From Tamlana crocina (lineage in GTDB: Bacteria > Bacteroidota > Bacteroidia > Flavobacteriales > Flavobacteriaceae), in contig CP158972.1 of NCBI GenBank assembly GCA_040429635.1, positions 2,180,001 to 2,244,000 of the forward strand: 64,000 nt of DNA, given 5' to 3'. The notes below the pieces were generated by a model. It saw only the letters and a program-made list of their open reading frames with translations, was not told the DNA's origin and made no database searches. The translations under genes and the position numbers were made by a program. Below are positions 45,686 to 54,593 of the stretch, in pieces. The stretch's first letter is position 1; each line of letters begins with the position of its first letter.

Positions 45686-46354
45686 CTACTTTTTAACCAC
45701 AGTAATATAAGCCTTTACTCCTTTTGATAAATTCCAATGATTGGAAGCTAAAACCGCTCCCATTTCGTCTCTTACACGAAAATGAGCTGTGTTGGGCACC
45801 AGGTAGCCTTCGTTTATCGCTAAAAATTCAATGGTGTTTTTGCCCTTTTGTAATTTTAACTTCAGGCCTTTAAAGTGGTTCCTTAGTGTAATTCGGTATT
45901 CAACAATATCTCCGTTTAAAGATACCCTTATTAAATCGCCATCTTCTTCGCCAAAATCCCTGTACTGAACAATAGCGTGATCTGATTCGGTTTCAACAAC
46001 CCCGAAATACTGGTCGGTTTTACTGCCTTTTGTCCCCAGTTCCAATTGCGATTTAATATCATTGATGTTTTTGTCGAGTTGCTTGGTGTACAGTTCGCCC
46101 GGATTGCCGAATTCTTCTTTCGGAAACATCGAGAATTCCTTTTTAGGCATTTCCAAATTGGGTGTCACTTTTGGAGTATTCAGCCCCAAAGGGTCGTTTT
46201 CAATAGGTTTTGAAGGCGTTAACGGACTTGCATCAATAGAGTCGGTTTCGGCTTCAATTGCTGGGATCGCCACAGATTTATTTCTGCTATCCACTTGCGC
46301 ATGGGCCGATAGCGATAAAAAAAGCATCAACACAAATAAAAAATAAGGTTTCAT
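45686..46354 (-). CDS. Secreted protein of unknown function
   Basis: 222 residues from the ATG at 46354, which gives a signal peptide PYFLFVLMLFLSLSAHAQ. A TATCTTTG box at 46393-46400 lies just upstream, so the longer open frame to 46462 cannot be the start. After a proline-rich linker (about 40-90) comes a beta-rich domain with DQYFGVVETESDHAIVQYRD and GDIVEYRITLRNHFKGLK. I do not recognise the family. Divergent from the ExbD gene. Confidence 0.7.
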   Translation of the reverse strand: MKPYFLFVLMLFLSLSAHAQVDSRNKSVAIPAIEAETDSIDASPLTPSKPIENDPLGLNTPKVTPNLEMPKKEFSMFPKEEFGNPGELYTKQLDKNINDIKSQLELGTKGSKTDQYFGVVETESDHAIVQYRDFGEEDGDLIRVSLNGDIVEYRITLRNHFKGLKLKLQKGKNTIEFLAINEGYLVPNTAHFRVRDEMGAVLASNHWNLSKGVKAYITVVKK

Positions 46355-46392
46355 CTGTAGGTTTTGTAAGTCGTGTTTTCTGGTTTTTATTT

Positions 46393-46400
46393 CAAAGATA
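46393..46400 (-). promoter_or_regulatory. -7 box deciding the start of the secreted protein
   Basis: Minus-strand TATCTTTG, 38 bases before the ATG at 46354. Confidence 0.55.
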
Positions 46401-46565
46401 TTTTTTTCTTCGCAATTTGTCCCCATCTGGTAATTATTTATGAAGATTTTAGCAATAATCATTCCTAAAATACCTTCAGCATTAAAAATATAGGGAGTTA
46501 CAAACCAAAGGTTTATGGTACTGTTTTTGCTATTTAAGTTTTTATTAACATTTTAGACTTAAATT

Positions 46566-47123
46566 ATGAGACTTTCAAAACAAATGCCCGAGGTGAATGC
46601 GGGTTCGATGGCCGACATCGCTTTTTTACTGTTGATTTTCTTTTTGGTAACCGCCACCATTTCTTCTGATGAAGGCATTAACAGAATGCTTCCGGAAGAA
46701 TGTCCACCAGGAATGGATTGCAGTAGCATTAAACACGAGCGCAATATTTTGCGGATTGAAATTAACAACAACGATGAGATTATGGTTGAAAAAGACATCA
46801 TTCCAATTGAAGAGTTGAAGCAAATCACCAAAGATTTTTTGGACAATAACGGCGATAATTCCTGTGACTATTGCCGTGGTGGAAAAAGTGCCGATGCATC
46901 CGATAATCCTACAAAAGCGGTGGTATCCCTTCAACATGGCAAACAAACCACATATAAACAATTTGTTTCCGTGCAAAACGAGCTTACTAAAGCGTATTAT
47001 GAGTTACGCCAAACTTATGCCAAAAACGTCCTGAAAAAAGAAAGTGACGATTTAAACCCGGAAGAATTGAAACAAACCCGGGAGGCGTATCCGTTTATTT
47101 TATCGGAAGCCGAAACTAAATAA
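46566..47123 (+). CDS. ExbD/TolR-family biopolymer transport protein, no ExbB nearby
   Basis: 185 residues: a short cytoplasmic start PEVNAGSMADIAF, one membrane helix (LLLIFFLVTATI, about 20-33) and a periplasmic domain. The Asp in SMADIAF is the conserved membrane aspartate of ExbD needed for proton use. The periplasmic part has two cysteine pairs (about 46-52 and 99-102, CDYC), unusual for the family. ExbD normally works with ExbB and TonB to energise outer-membrane receptors; neither gene is adjacent. It ends exactly where the convergent 3D-domain gene's stop begins. Confidence 0.85.
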   Translation: MRLSKQMPEVNAGSMADIAFLLLIFFLVTATISSDEGINRMLPEECPPGMDCSSIKHERNILRIEINNNDEIMVEKDIIPIEELKQITKDFLDNNGDNSCDYCRGGKSADASDNPTKAVVSLQHGKQTTYKQFVSVQNELTKAYYELRQTYAKNVLKKESDDLNPEELKQTREAYPFILSEAETK

Positions 47124-47528
47124 CTACTCGATTTTAGGAATACCGTACTCAATACAAACACGCCGCCGGCCCCATTGCTTGGCGGCTTTTACATCTACAC
47201 CCATATAGATGTCTATGCGGTTTTTCCATCTGTAGTGCATTTTGTCCTTTACAAAGTAAAGCCCTTTTAAACCTTCAATTTTTATCGGGGTGTTATGCTT
47301 TAATCCTTTTCGTAACAAATCGCGTGATACGGCAATGTATTTTAATCCTGGTTTTAAGCTGTCGCCAAAAGCAGTAATATGCGGATTGGAATTGGTTTGG
47401 TAAGCCAGCGAATTGTATGCCGTAGCGGTTACGTCTATCGAATCCCAAATAAATCGGTCTTCAAAACGTTTTTCTTCAGTTTTACAACCAATGAGCGCTA
47501 AAAGCAATATGGATATTAAAATTCTCAA
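47124..47528 (-). CDS. 3D-domain lipoprotein
   Basis: 134 residues. Signal ILISILLLALIGC with lipid Cys15. The 3D (three-aspartate) fold, a lytic transglycosylase-like barrel, is seen in VTATAYNSLAYQT, AFGDSLKPG, FVKDKMHY and DIYMGVDVKAAKQWG. The start is TTG; no in-frame ATG exists before the lipobox. Related to the MltA/resuscitation domain, so a cell-wall role is likely. Convergent with ExbD, with no intergenic bases. Confidence 0.78.
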   Translation of the reverse strand: MRILISILLLALIGCKTEEKRFEDRFIWDSIDVTATAYNSLAYQTNSNPHITAFGDSLKPGLKYIAVSRDLLRKGLKHNTPIKIEGLKGLYFVKDKMHYRWKNRIDIYMGVDVKAAKQWGRRRVCIEYGIPKIE

Positions 47529-47630
47529 ACCATTTTGGTTTTCCTTAAAAACAGGTTATTGTATAAATTTAAGAATTTTCTAGTTTTTGCGAATAGTTAC
47601 TGAAAACCGTATCGCATTTTTGTTTGAAAT

Positions 47631-48215
47631 CTAAGCCTCAAGCGCAATTTCGCTCTTAATTTTTGAAAGGAATTCTTTGGTAATGCCCAAATACGAAGCA
47701 ATCATATATTGAGGAATACGTTGTTCTATTTCTGGATATTGATTTTTAAAATACAAGTAGCGGTCTTTTGCTGAAAGACTAAAATTCCTAACAATACGCT
47801 TTTGTGATGATGCAAAAGCACGTTCAATAATCAACCTGAAAAAGCGTTCCAGTTTTGGGATTTCGGTGTAAAGCGCTTCAATAGTATCGTAATGGAACAG
47901 TATTAACTCGGTATTTTCGATACACTGAATATTGAAATCGGCCGGGGTTTGGGTAATAAAACTTCCCATATCGCCCGTCCACCAATCTTCAACCGAAAAC
48001 ATAACGATATGCTCCTGTCCTGCTTCATCCACATGAAACATCTTAGTGCAACCCTTTACTACAAAACATTCAATTTTACAAATATCGCCTTGTTGCACGA
48101 CGTATTGTCCTTTTAAATACTTTCTAACAGTGACTTTTGATTCCAAAATTTCGGCTTCTTCGTCGGTGAGTTTTACGTGCTTGTTTATGTAGTTTAAAAG
48201 TGGCTGAATGCTCAT
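47631..48215 (-). CDS. Crp/Fnr family transcriptional regulator
   Basis: 194 residues: cyclic nucleotide-binding barrel (about 25-115, with YLKGQYVVQQGD and FSVEDWWTGDMGSF) and a short C-terminal helix-turn-helix with IPQYMIASYLGITKEFLSKI. The common Bacteroidota type with a small DNA-binding end. It diverges from the efflux pump gene, 101 bases apart, and is the obvious candidate to regulate it. A minus-strand TAAATTTG box is at 48239-48246. Confidence 0.85.
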   Translation of the reverse strand: MSIQPLLNYINKHVKLTDEEAEILESKVTVRKYLKGQYVVQQGDICKIECFVVKGCTKMFHVDEAGQEHIVMFSVEDWWTGDMGSFITQTPADFNIQCIENTELILFHYDTIEALYTEIPKLERFFRLIIERAFASSQKRIVRNFSLSAKDRYLYFKNQYPEIEQRIPQYMIASYLGITKEFLSKIKSEIALEA

Positions 48216-48238
48216 GTTGTGGCTATTGTTTCAGTCAT

Positions 48239-48246
48239 CAAATTTA
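48239..48246 (-). promoter_or_regulatory. Probable -7 box of the Crp-type gene
   Basis: Minus-strand TAAATTTG, 23 bases before the ATG at 48215. Confidence 0.45.
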
Positions 48247-48304
48247 ACAATAATAGTATTGTGTTAATAAATGGTTAACCTCTTTTTAGTGAATTTATTT
48301 ACCG

Positions 48305-48312
48305 TAATTTTG
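48305..48312 (+). promoter_or_regulatory. -7 box only 4 bases before the MFS start codon
   Basis: TAATTTTG fits TAnnTTTG, but the ATG is at 48317, where transcription itself should begin. The gene may have a leaderless message. Confidence 0.4.
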
Positions 48313-48316
48313 CGGC

Positions 48317-49525
48317 ATGCAAAAACCCCAACATTTAAAGTTTGAATTTATTGCCCTAATGGCTTCGCTAATGTCTATAGTAGCGCTATCCATCGACGCC
48401 CTTTTACCTGCTTTGCCGGAAATTGGAGCCTCTTTGGGAGTTACCTCGTCTGATGACAACCAATTACTGATTACCATGATTTTTTTAGGGATTGGTTTTG
48501 GTCAATTGATTTTAGGCCCTTTATCAGATAGTTTTGGAAGAAAACCACTGGTTTACGCTGGTTTTTTTATTTTTATAATAGCCAGTATTATTTGTGTAAG
48601 CACCGAAAGTTTTCAAATGATGATTTTGGGCAGAACCTTGCAAGGTTTCGGATTGGCATCGGCAAGAACAATTAGTATATCTATGGTTAGGGATGAATTT
48701 AGTGGCGATTACATGGCTAAAATCATTTCTATAATTGTTATGTTTTTTCTATTGGTACCGGTTATAGCCCCCACTCTCGGACAGTTTTTAATGCAGTTTT
48801 TCGATTGGACTTCGGTATTCTATTTCAACCTTATTTTTGGTGTACTCATTATGTTTTGGTTTTGGTCAAGACAACCGGAAACCCTAGAAAAAGAAAAACG
48901 CATTCGGTTCTCGTCCAGTTTGTTTGTTAACGGTACCAAAGAGTTTTTTAAAAATACAGACGCTATTGCATTCACCTTAATTTCGGGGTTTATCACGGGC
49001 TCTTTTATGGTATATTTAAGTACTTCGCAGCAAATATTTCAAGAGCAGTATAACCTTGCCGAAATGTTCCCCTATATATTTGCCAGCTTGGCAATTTCAA
49101 TAGGATTGGCCACTTTTTTAAATAGCCGATTGGTAGTTCGGTTTGGCATGATGCACATGGCGTTTATGGCTTGTATTGCTTATGCCTTTATTTCGGTACT
49201 TTACGTGATTTTGTTTTGGTCTGGAAACAATCCTAGCATCTACATATTGCTAGGCTTTTTTGCACTACAATTTTTTGCAGTGGGCTTCCTTTTCGGAAAT
49301 TTACGAGCTTTGGCTATGCAGCCTCTGGGACATATTGCTGGTATTGGCGCAGCGATTAACGGTTTTTTATCTACCGTGCTTGCCGTACCTATAGCCAATT
49401 ACATTGGAGGTTTTGTGCAATCTTCCGTACTACCGCTATTTGTGGGCTTTTCGGTATTTGGTATCTTATCGCTTTTAGTATTTGTGTTCTTGAGAAAGCA
49501 GAAGCCCGCAAGCAAACTAGTTTAA
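48317..49525 (+). CDS. Bcr/CflA family multidrug efflux MFS transporter
   Basis: 402 residues, twelve membrane helices. SIVALSIDALLPALPEIGASLG is the Bcr/CflA start (drug:H+ antiporter 12-TMS), GLGFGQLILGPLSDSFGRKP is the MFS motif A loop and GRTLQGFGLASARTISIS follows. The next ATG inside would remove the first helix's cytoplasmic lead, so the ATG at 48317 is kept. Exports drugs or metabolites from the inner membrane. Divergent from the Crp-type regulator. Confidence 0.88.
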   Translation: MQKPQHLKFEFIALMASLMSIVALSIDALLPALPEIGASLGVTSSDDNQLLITMIFLGIGFGQLILGPLSDSFGRKPLVYAGFFIFIIASIICVSTESFQMMILGRTLQGFGLASARTISISMVRDEFSGDYMAKIISIIVMFFLLVPVIAPTLGQFLMQFFDWTSVFYFNLIFGVLIMFWFWSRQPETLEKEKRIRFSSSLFVNGTKEFFKNTDAIAFTLISGFITGSFMVYLSTSQQIFQEQYNLAEMFPYIFASLAISIGLATFLNSRLVVRFGMMHMAFMACIAYAFISVLYVILFWSGNNPSIYILLGFFALQFFAVGFLFGNLRALAMQPLGHIAGIGAAINGFLSTVLAVPIANYIGGFVQSSVLPLFVGFSVFGILSLLVFVFLRKQKPASKLV

Positions 49526-49562
49526 TTTCGCCATGGTTTCTGCGCTTTTCAATCGAATCAAG

Positions 49563-50081
49563 TTATAAATAGCGCTCTTTAATAATATTGATATGCCAAA
49601 GATAATGCCCCAAAACCACAAAAGCAGCAGCTCTGGCAGACATCGGATTAGAATTGGCATTACCAATATGTTTTAAATCCTCATCACTTAAAGAATCCAA
49701 TAAACTGATAAAACTATGGCGAACGGTTTTGAATTCTTCAATTAAGGCTTCTAAATTTTTGTGTTTTGCCATGGAAGGAGCTATGTAGTCGTTTTGTTCA
49801 AATCCTGGCAAAGCTGTTTTGTCCTGTCTGGCAATACAAAAACAACGGTATTGAAACACACGTTCGGTGTCAATAAGATGCTGAAATACTTCTTTCACGC
49901 TCCACTTTTCATGGGCATAAGCATGATTCAGTTTGATGGCTGGAATATTTTCAAAAAAGTCGGACACACTAACCAACCCTTCTTTAAATCCATCTTGCAA
50001 AGTAGTTCGTTTAGGCACTAAGCTCAAGTAGCCGCTGTAAAAATCGGCATATTCATTTTTATCAATATCTGTAATTTTCAT
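49563..50081 (-). CDS. DinB family protein
   Basis: 172 residues of four-helix-bundle type. The metal-binding histidines fall in YAHEKWSVKEVFQHLIDTE (near 55-72) and FVVLGHYLWHINIIKERYL (near 152-170). Members are thiol transferases or metal-binding proteins; none of the known partners is nearby. Single gene, convergent with the MFS gene. Confidence 0.85.
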   Translation of the reverse strand: MKITDIDKNEYADFYSGYLSLVPKRTTLQDGFKEGLVSVSDFFENIPAIKLNHAYAHEKWSVKEVFQHLIDTERVFQYRCFCIARQDKTALPGFEQNDYIAPSMAKHKNLEALIEEFKTVRHSFISLLDSLSDEDLKHIGNANSNPMSARAAAFVVLGHYLWHINIIKERYL

Positions 50082-50131
50082 CAGTTTAATTTTTATAGAT
50101 TTTATCGGTCAGTTGTCGCATCTAAAACTCT

Positions 50132-50764
50132 CTAAAGATGGAACAATACGGCGTACTCCATATTCATGGTATTATGTCCTTTGTTTGGCATTTTGAAATT
50201 TAAGTTGGACGTATGTCTCATCGAATACCGAAAATCAAAGGTCGTTTTTCCAATTTGAAACGACAAGCCAATCCCAAAAACATCTGAAAACGCAAAGCCT
50301 TTCGCCAGTCTTTCGGTCGCCTTATTTCCAATCATTGGCCCCATACTTCCAATTGCATAAGAACTAAGGTCCTTACTAATATAATATCGCATTATAATAC
50401 CAATATTTAAAACATACTCTTTTAGGTCTTGCCTTTGTGCATAGTGTTCCCTTAACTCTAAATAATTGTCACCGTCTTTACCATTTATAACTGATGCATC
50501 TATCAACTGATGACGAACCACATTAAAATTGGGCTCCAAATTAATCTCGTATGCCCATTTCCGTTTTTGTTTTAACCGATAGTTTAACTGGGCTTTGTAA
50601 AAATTAACAGTGTGCATGTGGTCACTAAGCTTATATGGGTATCTATTTTGCGTACCGCTGCCGTATGATAATCCAAATTTAAAATTCTCCTTTTTAATTT
50701 GGGCGCTGAGAATATGGGTATTGGACATCAAAATGAAAAGAACGAAATAAACAAAGCCCCGCAT
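50132..50764 (-). CDS. PagL-like acyloxyacyl hydrolase family outer-membrane protein (copy 2)
   Basis: 210 residues with a signal peptide (FVYFVLFILMSNTHILSAQ) and the same pattern as the protein at 14389-15042: GTQNRYPYKLSDH, RKWAYEINLEPNFNV, ATERLAKGFAFSDVFGIGLSF and the C-terminal RHTSN (His184, Ser186) with PNKGHN. It shares the Asn in place of the PagL catalytic Glu. Much of the length is alike, so the two are duplicates. Single gene. Confidence 0.7.
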   Translation of the reverse strand: MRGFVYFVLFILMSNTHILSAQIKKENFKFGLSYGSGTQNRYPYKLSDHMHTVNFYKAQLNYRLKQKRKWAYEINLEPNFNVVRHQLIDASVINGKDGDNYLELREHYAQRQDLKEYVLNIGIIMRYYISKDLSSYAIGSMGPMIGNKATERLAKGFAFSDVFGIGLSFQIGKTTFDFRYSMRHTSNLNFKMPNKGHNTMNMEYAVLFHL

Positions 50765-51121
50765 GGCTAAATTTTAATCTAAAATAGCTTTACTCGACGC
50801 TATTAATATTGCAGATACTAACTCACAATATTAATTTTGAAATTTTTCGATTGACAGAATTAAATATTTAATCGCCAAATTCAATTAATTCCCTAGAACA
50901 ACCCAACGCTAAGAAGGTAGCTGTTGGCAATTAGGGCTAAATAATTTCATTCTGAAAGCGTTTTTTAAATGAAGATTCAAAACAAAAACAAACGCTTTCC
51001 GTCACTGTCTCAAAAAGGGAGTACATTAAAATTTAACATTAATTCTCACCTAAAACAAAAAAACAAGACCAACCCTATTAGTAAATCGATGATGGTTAAG
51101 TTATGTGGTAAAAACCCGTGG
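50765..51121. other. 357-bp intergenic stretch without recognisable gene
   Basis: AT-rich, no strong hairpin terminator and no family repeat. A 59-codon lysine-rich frame is open on the plus strand from 50969 into the ABC gene's end, but it lacks coding character. Confidence 0.5.
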
Positions 51122-52894
51122 TTAAATTTTTGCTTGATAGGTGTATAAATCGTAATAACGGCCGTTTAATTTTATAAGTTCATCGTGCGTGCCACGCTCC
51201 ACAATACGGCCCGATTCCACCACTAAAATTTGGTCGGCTTTGCGAATGGTACTCAATCGGTGGGCAATTACAATAGTGGTTCTGTTTTTTACTAATTCCC
51301 CCAAACTTTTTTGAATTAACGCTTCACTTTCGGTATCTAAATTTGAAGTGGCTTCATCTAAAATAATAATTTTTGGATCGGCCAAAATAGCTCGAGCAAT
51401 AGCCAATCGTTGGCGCTGTCCACCGGAAAGTTTTACGCCACGTTCGCCGATTAAGGTTTCCAATCCGTTTTCAAACCGATCGGTAAATTCGTTTACAAAT
51501 GCTGCCTTTACCGCATTTTGAAGTTCCTCTTCTGAAGCGTTGGGTTTCGGAAACATGATGTTTTCACGAATAGTGCCTTGAAACAAAAATTCGTCTTGAA
51601 GCACAACACCCAAATATTGACGGTAGCTCTCTAAATTTACTTTCGAAAGGTCATTGCCATCAATGGTTATGATTCCCGAACGCGGATTTAAAAACGTTGC
51701 TGACAAGCTCGCAATGGTCGATTTTCCGGAACCTGAACTGCCAACCAAAGCCGTTACCGAACCTGCAGGTGCTTTAAAACTAATATTATGGATGACGTCT
51801 TTGTCAGTTTCATAAGCAAAGCAAACCTCTTTGAATTCGATGTGCCCCTCTAAATTTTTCAAAATAATATTTCGGTCTTCATTGTCGGCTTCGGCAGCCA
51901 TATTCATCAGTTCTTCCGTGCGGTCCAATCCCGCTAAAGCTTCCGTAAGCTGACTCCCGATATTACTCATTTGTACAATGGGCGCAATCATAAAACCTAA
52001 TATTAAGGTGAAAAATAGAAAATCACCCGTGGTCATTTCAGCTTGCATCATGTAATAACCACCAATGCCCATTATACCCGTAGTAGCAACACCAATTAAA
52101 AAAGTGGACGAACTAGTCATTAAAGCCGTGGCCGTTAAACTCTTTTTTACGTTCTGGTAGAGTTTATCCACCCCTTTTTCGAACACTTCATTTTCTTGGT
52201 TTTCGGCATTAAAGGCTTTAATCACCCTAACGCCAGCCAAAGTTTCGGTTAGACGGCCTTTAACTTCGGCATTTATTTTCCCTCGTTTTCTAAAAATAGG
52301 CCGGATATATTTAAACGCCCGCAAAGCAATGTACCCAAAAATGGATAATGGCACAAATACAAAAAGTGTCATCCACGCATTAAGTTTGATAAGGATAACC
52401 AATGAAACGATGGCCGTAAAAGAACCACCAACCAATTGCACCAAGCCTGTACCGATTAAATTGCGGACGCCTTCCACATCACTCATAATTCGGGAAACCA
52501 AAGCCCCCGATTTGTTATTATCGAAAAAACTGATGGGCAGTGATAGTACTTTTTTCTGTACTTGGGCACGCAACTCACTAATTAAATATTGGGCTTGTAC
52601 ACTTAAAATTCTGGTAAGCGCAAACGAGGTGACCGCCTGCACCAAAATGGCCGATAGGACGATGGCTACCAAAGTATAAACTTTGCTTAAGTCTTTGCTG
52701 GGTACAACGTCGTCCAGCAACACTTTACTCTGCCACGGCAATATTAAACCGGCCAAACTTCTAATTACGATAAGAATTAAGCCAATAAAAACTAGATTGC
52801 GTCGTGGCCAAATAATGGTTTTAAAGGCTTGGCCAATGGTAACTTTAGATTTGGGGTCCTTTTTATTTACGGAGGATTCTTTTATATGCTGCAT
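51122..52894 (-). CDS. ABC exporter, membrane and ATPase domains fused (MsbA-like)
   Basis: 590 residues from the ATG at 52894; an upstream open stretch to 52999 runs through the promoter zone. Six membrane helices in about 30-320 (ABC_membrane), then the ATPase with Walker A VGSSGSGKST, signature LSGGQRQRL and Walker B IIILDEATSNLD. A homodimeric half-transporter for lipids or drugs. Divergent from the CDF metal exporter, 99 bases away. Minus-strand TACGTTTG at 52911-52918. Confidence 0.9.
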   Translation of the reverse strand: MQHIKESSVNKKDPKSKVTIGQAFKTIIWPRRNLVFIGLILIVIRSLAGLILPWQSKVLLDDVVPSKDLSKVYTLVAIVLSAILVQAVTSFALTRILSVQAQYLISELRAQVQKKVLSLPISFFDNNKSGALVSRIMSDVEGVRNLIGTGLVQLVGGSFTAIVSLVILIKLNAWMTLFVFVPLSIFGYIALRAFKYIRPIFRKRGKINAEVKGRLTETLAGVRVIKAFNAENQENEVFEKGVDKLYQNVKKSLTATALMTSSSTFLIGVATTGIMGIGGYYMMQAEMTTGDFLFFTLILGFMIAPIVQMSNIGSQLTEALAGLDRTEELMNMAAEADNEDRNIILKNLEGHIEFKEVCFAYETDKDVIHNISFKAPAGSVTALVGSSGSGKSTIASLSATFLNPRSGIITIDGNDLSKVNLESYRQYLGVVLQDEFLFQGTIRENIMFPKPNASEEELQNAVKAAFVNEFTDRFENGLETLIGERGVKLSGGQRQRLAIARAILADPKIIILDEATSNLDTESEALIQKSLGELVKNRTTIVIAHRLSTIRKADQILVVESGRIVERGTHDELIKLNGRYYDLYTYQAKI

Positions 52895-52966
52895 TAAAAA
52901 GTAATTAAAACAAACGTAAGCTAAATTAGTTATTCTTTTCGTGGATTTTGACTTTTTAGGTTTTGT

Positions 52967-52974
52967 TATATTTG
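52967..52974 (+). promoter_or_regulatory. -7 box of the CDF gene, decides its start codon
   Basis: TATATTTG with TTTTG 16 bases upstream. Transcription should start near 52981, so the ATG at 52994, not the one at 52976, is the start. Confidence 0.55.
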
Positions 52975-52993
52975 TTTGCAACAAAATTATCCT

Positions 52994-53788
52994 ATGCAAA
53001 AAACAGAATTCAAAATTACCAAAATGGATTGTCCTTCGGAAGAGAATTTAATCCGGATGAAATTAGATGGCATATCAAGCATAAAACATCTGGATTTTGA
53101 TATTCCCAATCGGAAACTGTTAGTCTATCATAAAGAAGAAGATAACCTTATCGAAAAAGCCATTATACAATTGAATTTAGGAGGCAAAAAGATATCCTCT
53201 GAATTAGTTGAAGATTTTGAGGTTACTGAAAATACAAATCAAAAAAAGTTATTGTGGACTGTACTGGCCGTTAACTTTATTTTTTTCGTTATAGAAATAA
53301 CTACCGGAGTTATTTCAAAATCGATGGGATTGGTGGCAGATAGTTTAGATATGTTGGCCGATTCGTTTGTTTATGGTATCAGCCTTTTTGCAGTTGGCGG
53401 TACTTTGGTTAGAAAAAAACGAATTGCCAAACTTGCCGGATATTTTCAAATGGTGTTAGCTATAATTGGATTTATTGAAGTTTTAAGGCGTTTTTTTGGA
53501 ACAGAAAAATTTCCTGATTTTTCGGTTATGATTTGGATATCTGTTTTGGCTTTAATTGCAAACGGTGTTTGCCTTTATCTATTACAAAAATCGAAAAGCA
53601 AAGAAGAAGCCCACATGAAAGCCAGCATGATATTTACTTCAAACGATGTTATCATTAATTTAGGTGTTATTACCGCAGGAGTGCTAGTTAACTGGCTGAA
53701 CTCCAACAAACCCGATTTAATAATTGGTTCGATTGTTTTTATACTGGTTATTCAAGGAGCGATTCGAATTTTAAAATTAGGGAAATAG
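52994..53788 (+). CDS. Cation diffusion facilitator with N-terminal metal-binding domain
   Basis: 264 residues. The first 70 look like a heavy-metal-associated fold with KMDCPSEENLIRMKL, then a CDF membrane domain with GLVADSLDMLADSFVYGI, whose aspartates form the metal site. About six membrane helices; the usual long cytoplasmic C-terminal domain is missing, so this is a short CDF. Probably exports zinc or another divalent metal. Its neighbour is the divergent ABC exporter. Confidence 0.8.
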   Translation: MQKTEFKITKMDCPSEENLIRMKLDGISSIKHLDFDIPNRKLLVYHKEEDNLIEKAIIQLNLGGKKISSELVEDFEVTENTNQKKLLWTVLAVNFIFFVIEITTGVISKSMGLVADSLDMLADSFVYGISLFAVGGTLVRKKRIAKLAGYFQMVLAIIGFIEVLRRFFGTEKFPDFSVMIWISVLALIANGVCLYLLQKSKSKEEAHMKASMIFTSNDVIINLGVITAGVLVNWLNSNKPDLIIGSIVFILVIQGAIRILKLGK

Positions 53789-53929
53789 TTTTTGTAACAG
53801 TCTTTGGTAACTGTCAGCTGCATGTTAAAAATTAATAATTTTTAACTAAGGACAGGTGTTGATAATCCAGAGAAAATTCGGATGCAGTTTAATCCCTCGT
53901 AATTATCTTTATTAAGTGTTGAATGCTGG

Positions 53930-54571
53930 TTATATTTTTTTTTCAATTATCCGAGTTTCTATTTTATGAATTAATTCAAAAACAAAATGGAAATAGGGTT
54001 TAGCATTTTCTTTAGCGAAACTTTCCATCTGTAAGGCTTGAAATGTTGGGATTATTTTTTGATTCAATCCAACTTCTTTCAGTTTGTCATTAGGCCTCTT
54101 TATATTTCCAACGAACATGGGTGTTTCATCAGGTATATCTGCTAAAATATCAGTTGAATCCGCGTGAGAAAATCCATTTCTCATCAAAACTCTTATTGTG
54201 TCAAAAAGAATATCTTTTTCAGAATCAGATATTAGGCCTTTCTTTTTACACAACTCAATGGAATTACCTAAAGAGATTGAACTATACTTTTTATTTGGTT
54301 CTCCAAATTTTTCATTCCACTCCTCAATTGGTATTGGTCTAAAACCGGGCTCATTGTATATAAGTGACAATTTTAAAAGTCGTTCAAGTAAATGATTTGT
54401 GAGAGTTATTGATGCTCTATTCAATTCAAGTATTAAGCATTTATTTAATTCAAAAATTAACGTGTTGAACTCAGAAAATATCCTGAATCTAAAATCAAAA
54501 TTTTTTGATAGTTCAGAAAAGTTTTTATCTAATTTTTCAATAAAACTTTTTTCAAATATTTCTTTATCCAT
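53930..54571 (-). CDS. HEPN-like protein of unknown function
   Basis: 213 residues, predominantly helical and charged. The motif LMRNGFSHADS at about 128-138 contains RNxxxH, the Rx4-6H active-site form of HEPN ribonucleases. The N-terminal half (LIFELNKCLILELNRASITLTNHLLERLLKL region) fits HEPN helices. AT-rich compared with its flanks, in a sampled line 13 of 60 G+C. Neighbours are the CDF exporter and the rRNA methyltransferase gene, not a toxin or antitoxin. HEPN proteins act in toxin-antitoxin and defence systems, but the assignment rests on this motif. Confidence 0.55.
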   Translation of the reverse strand: MDKEIFEKSFIEKLDKNFSELSKNFDFRFRIFSEFNTLIFELNKCLILELNRASITLTNHLLERLLKLSLIYNEPGFRPIPIEEWNEKFGEPNKKYSSISLGNSIELCKKKGLISDSEKDILFDTIRVLMRNGFSHADSTDILADIPDETPMFVGNIKRPNDKLKEVGLNQKIIPTFQALQMESFAKENAKPYFHFVFELIHKIETRIIEKKI

Positions 54572-54593
54572 TCTGATTTAAACTTGCATACAA

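Noticed and set aside
46355-46462. Longer start of the secreted protein
   Set aside because: A TATCTTTG box at 46393-46400 lies inside it, and the signal peptide begins at 46354.
50969-51148. 59-codon plus-strand frame starting MKIQNKNKRF
   Set aside because: Lysine/asparagine-rich without pattern, no promoter or ribosome site, and it runs into the 3' end of the ABC gene.
52895-52999. Longer N-terminus of the ABC exporter
   Set aside because: The added residues overlap the divergent promoters and do not belong to the family.
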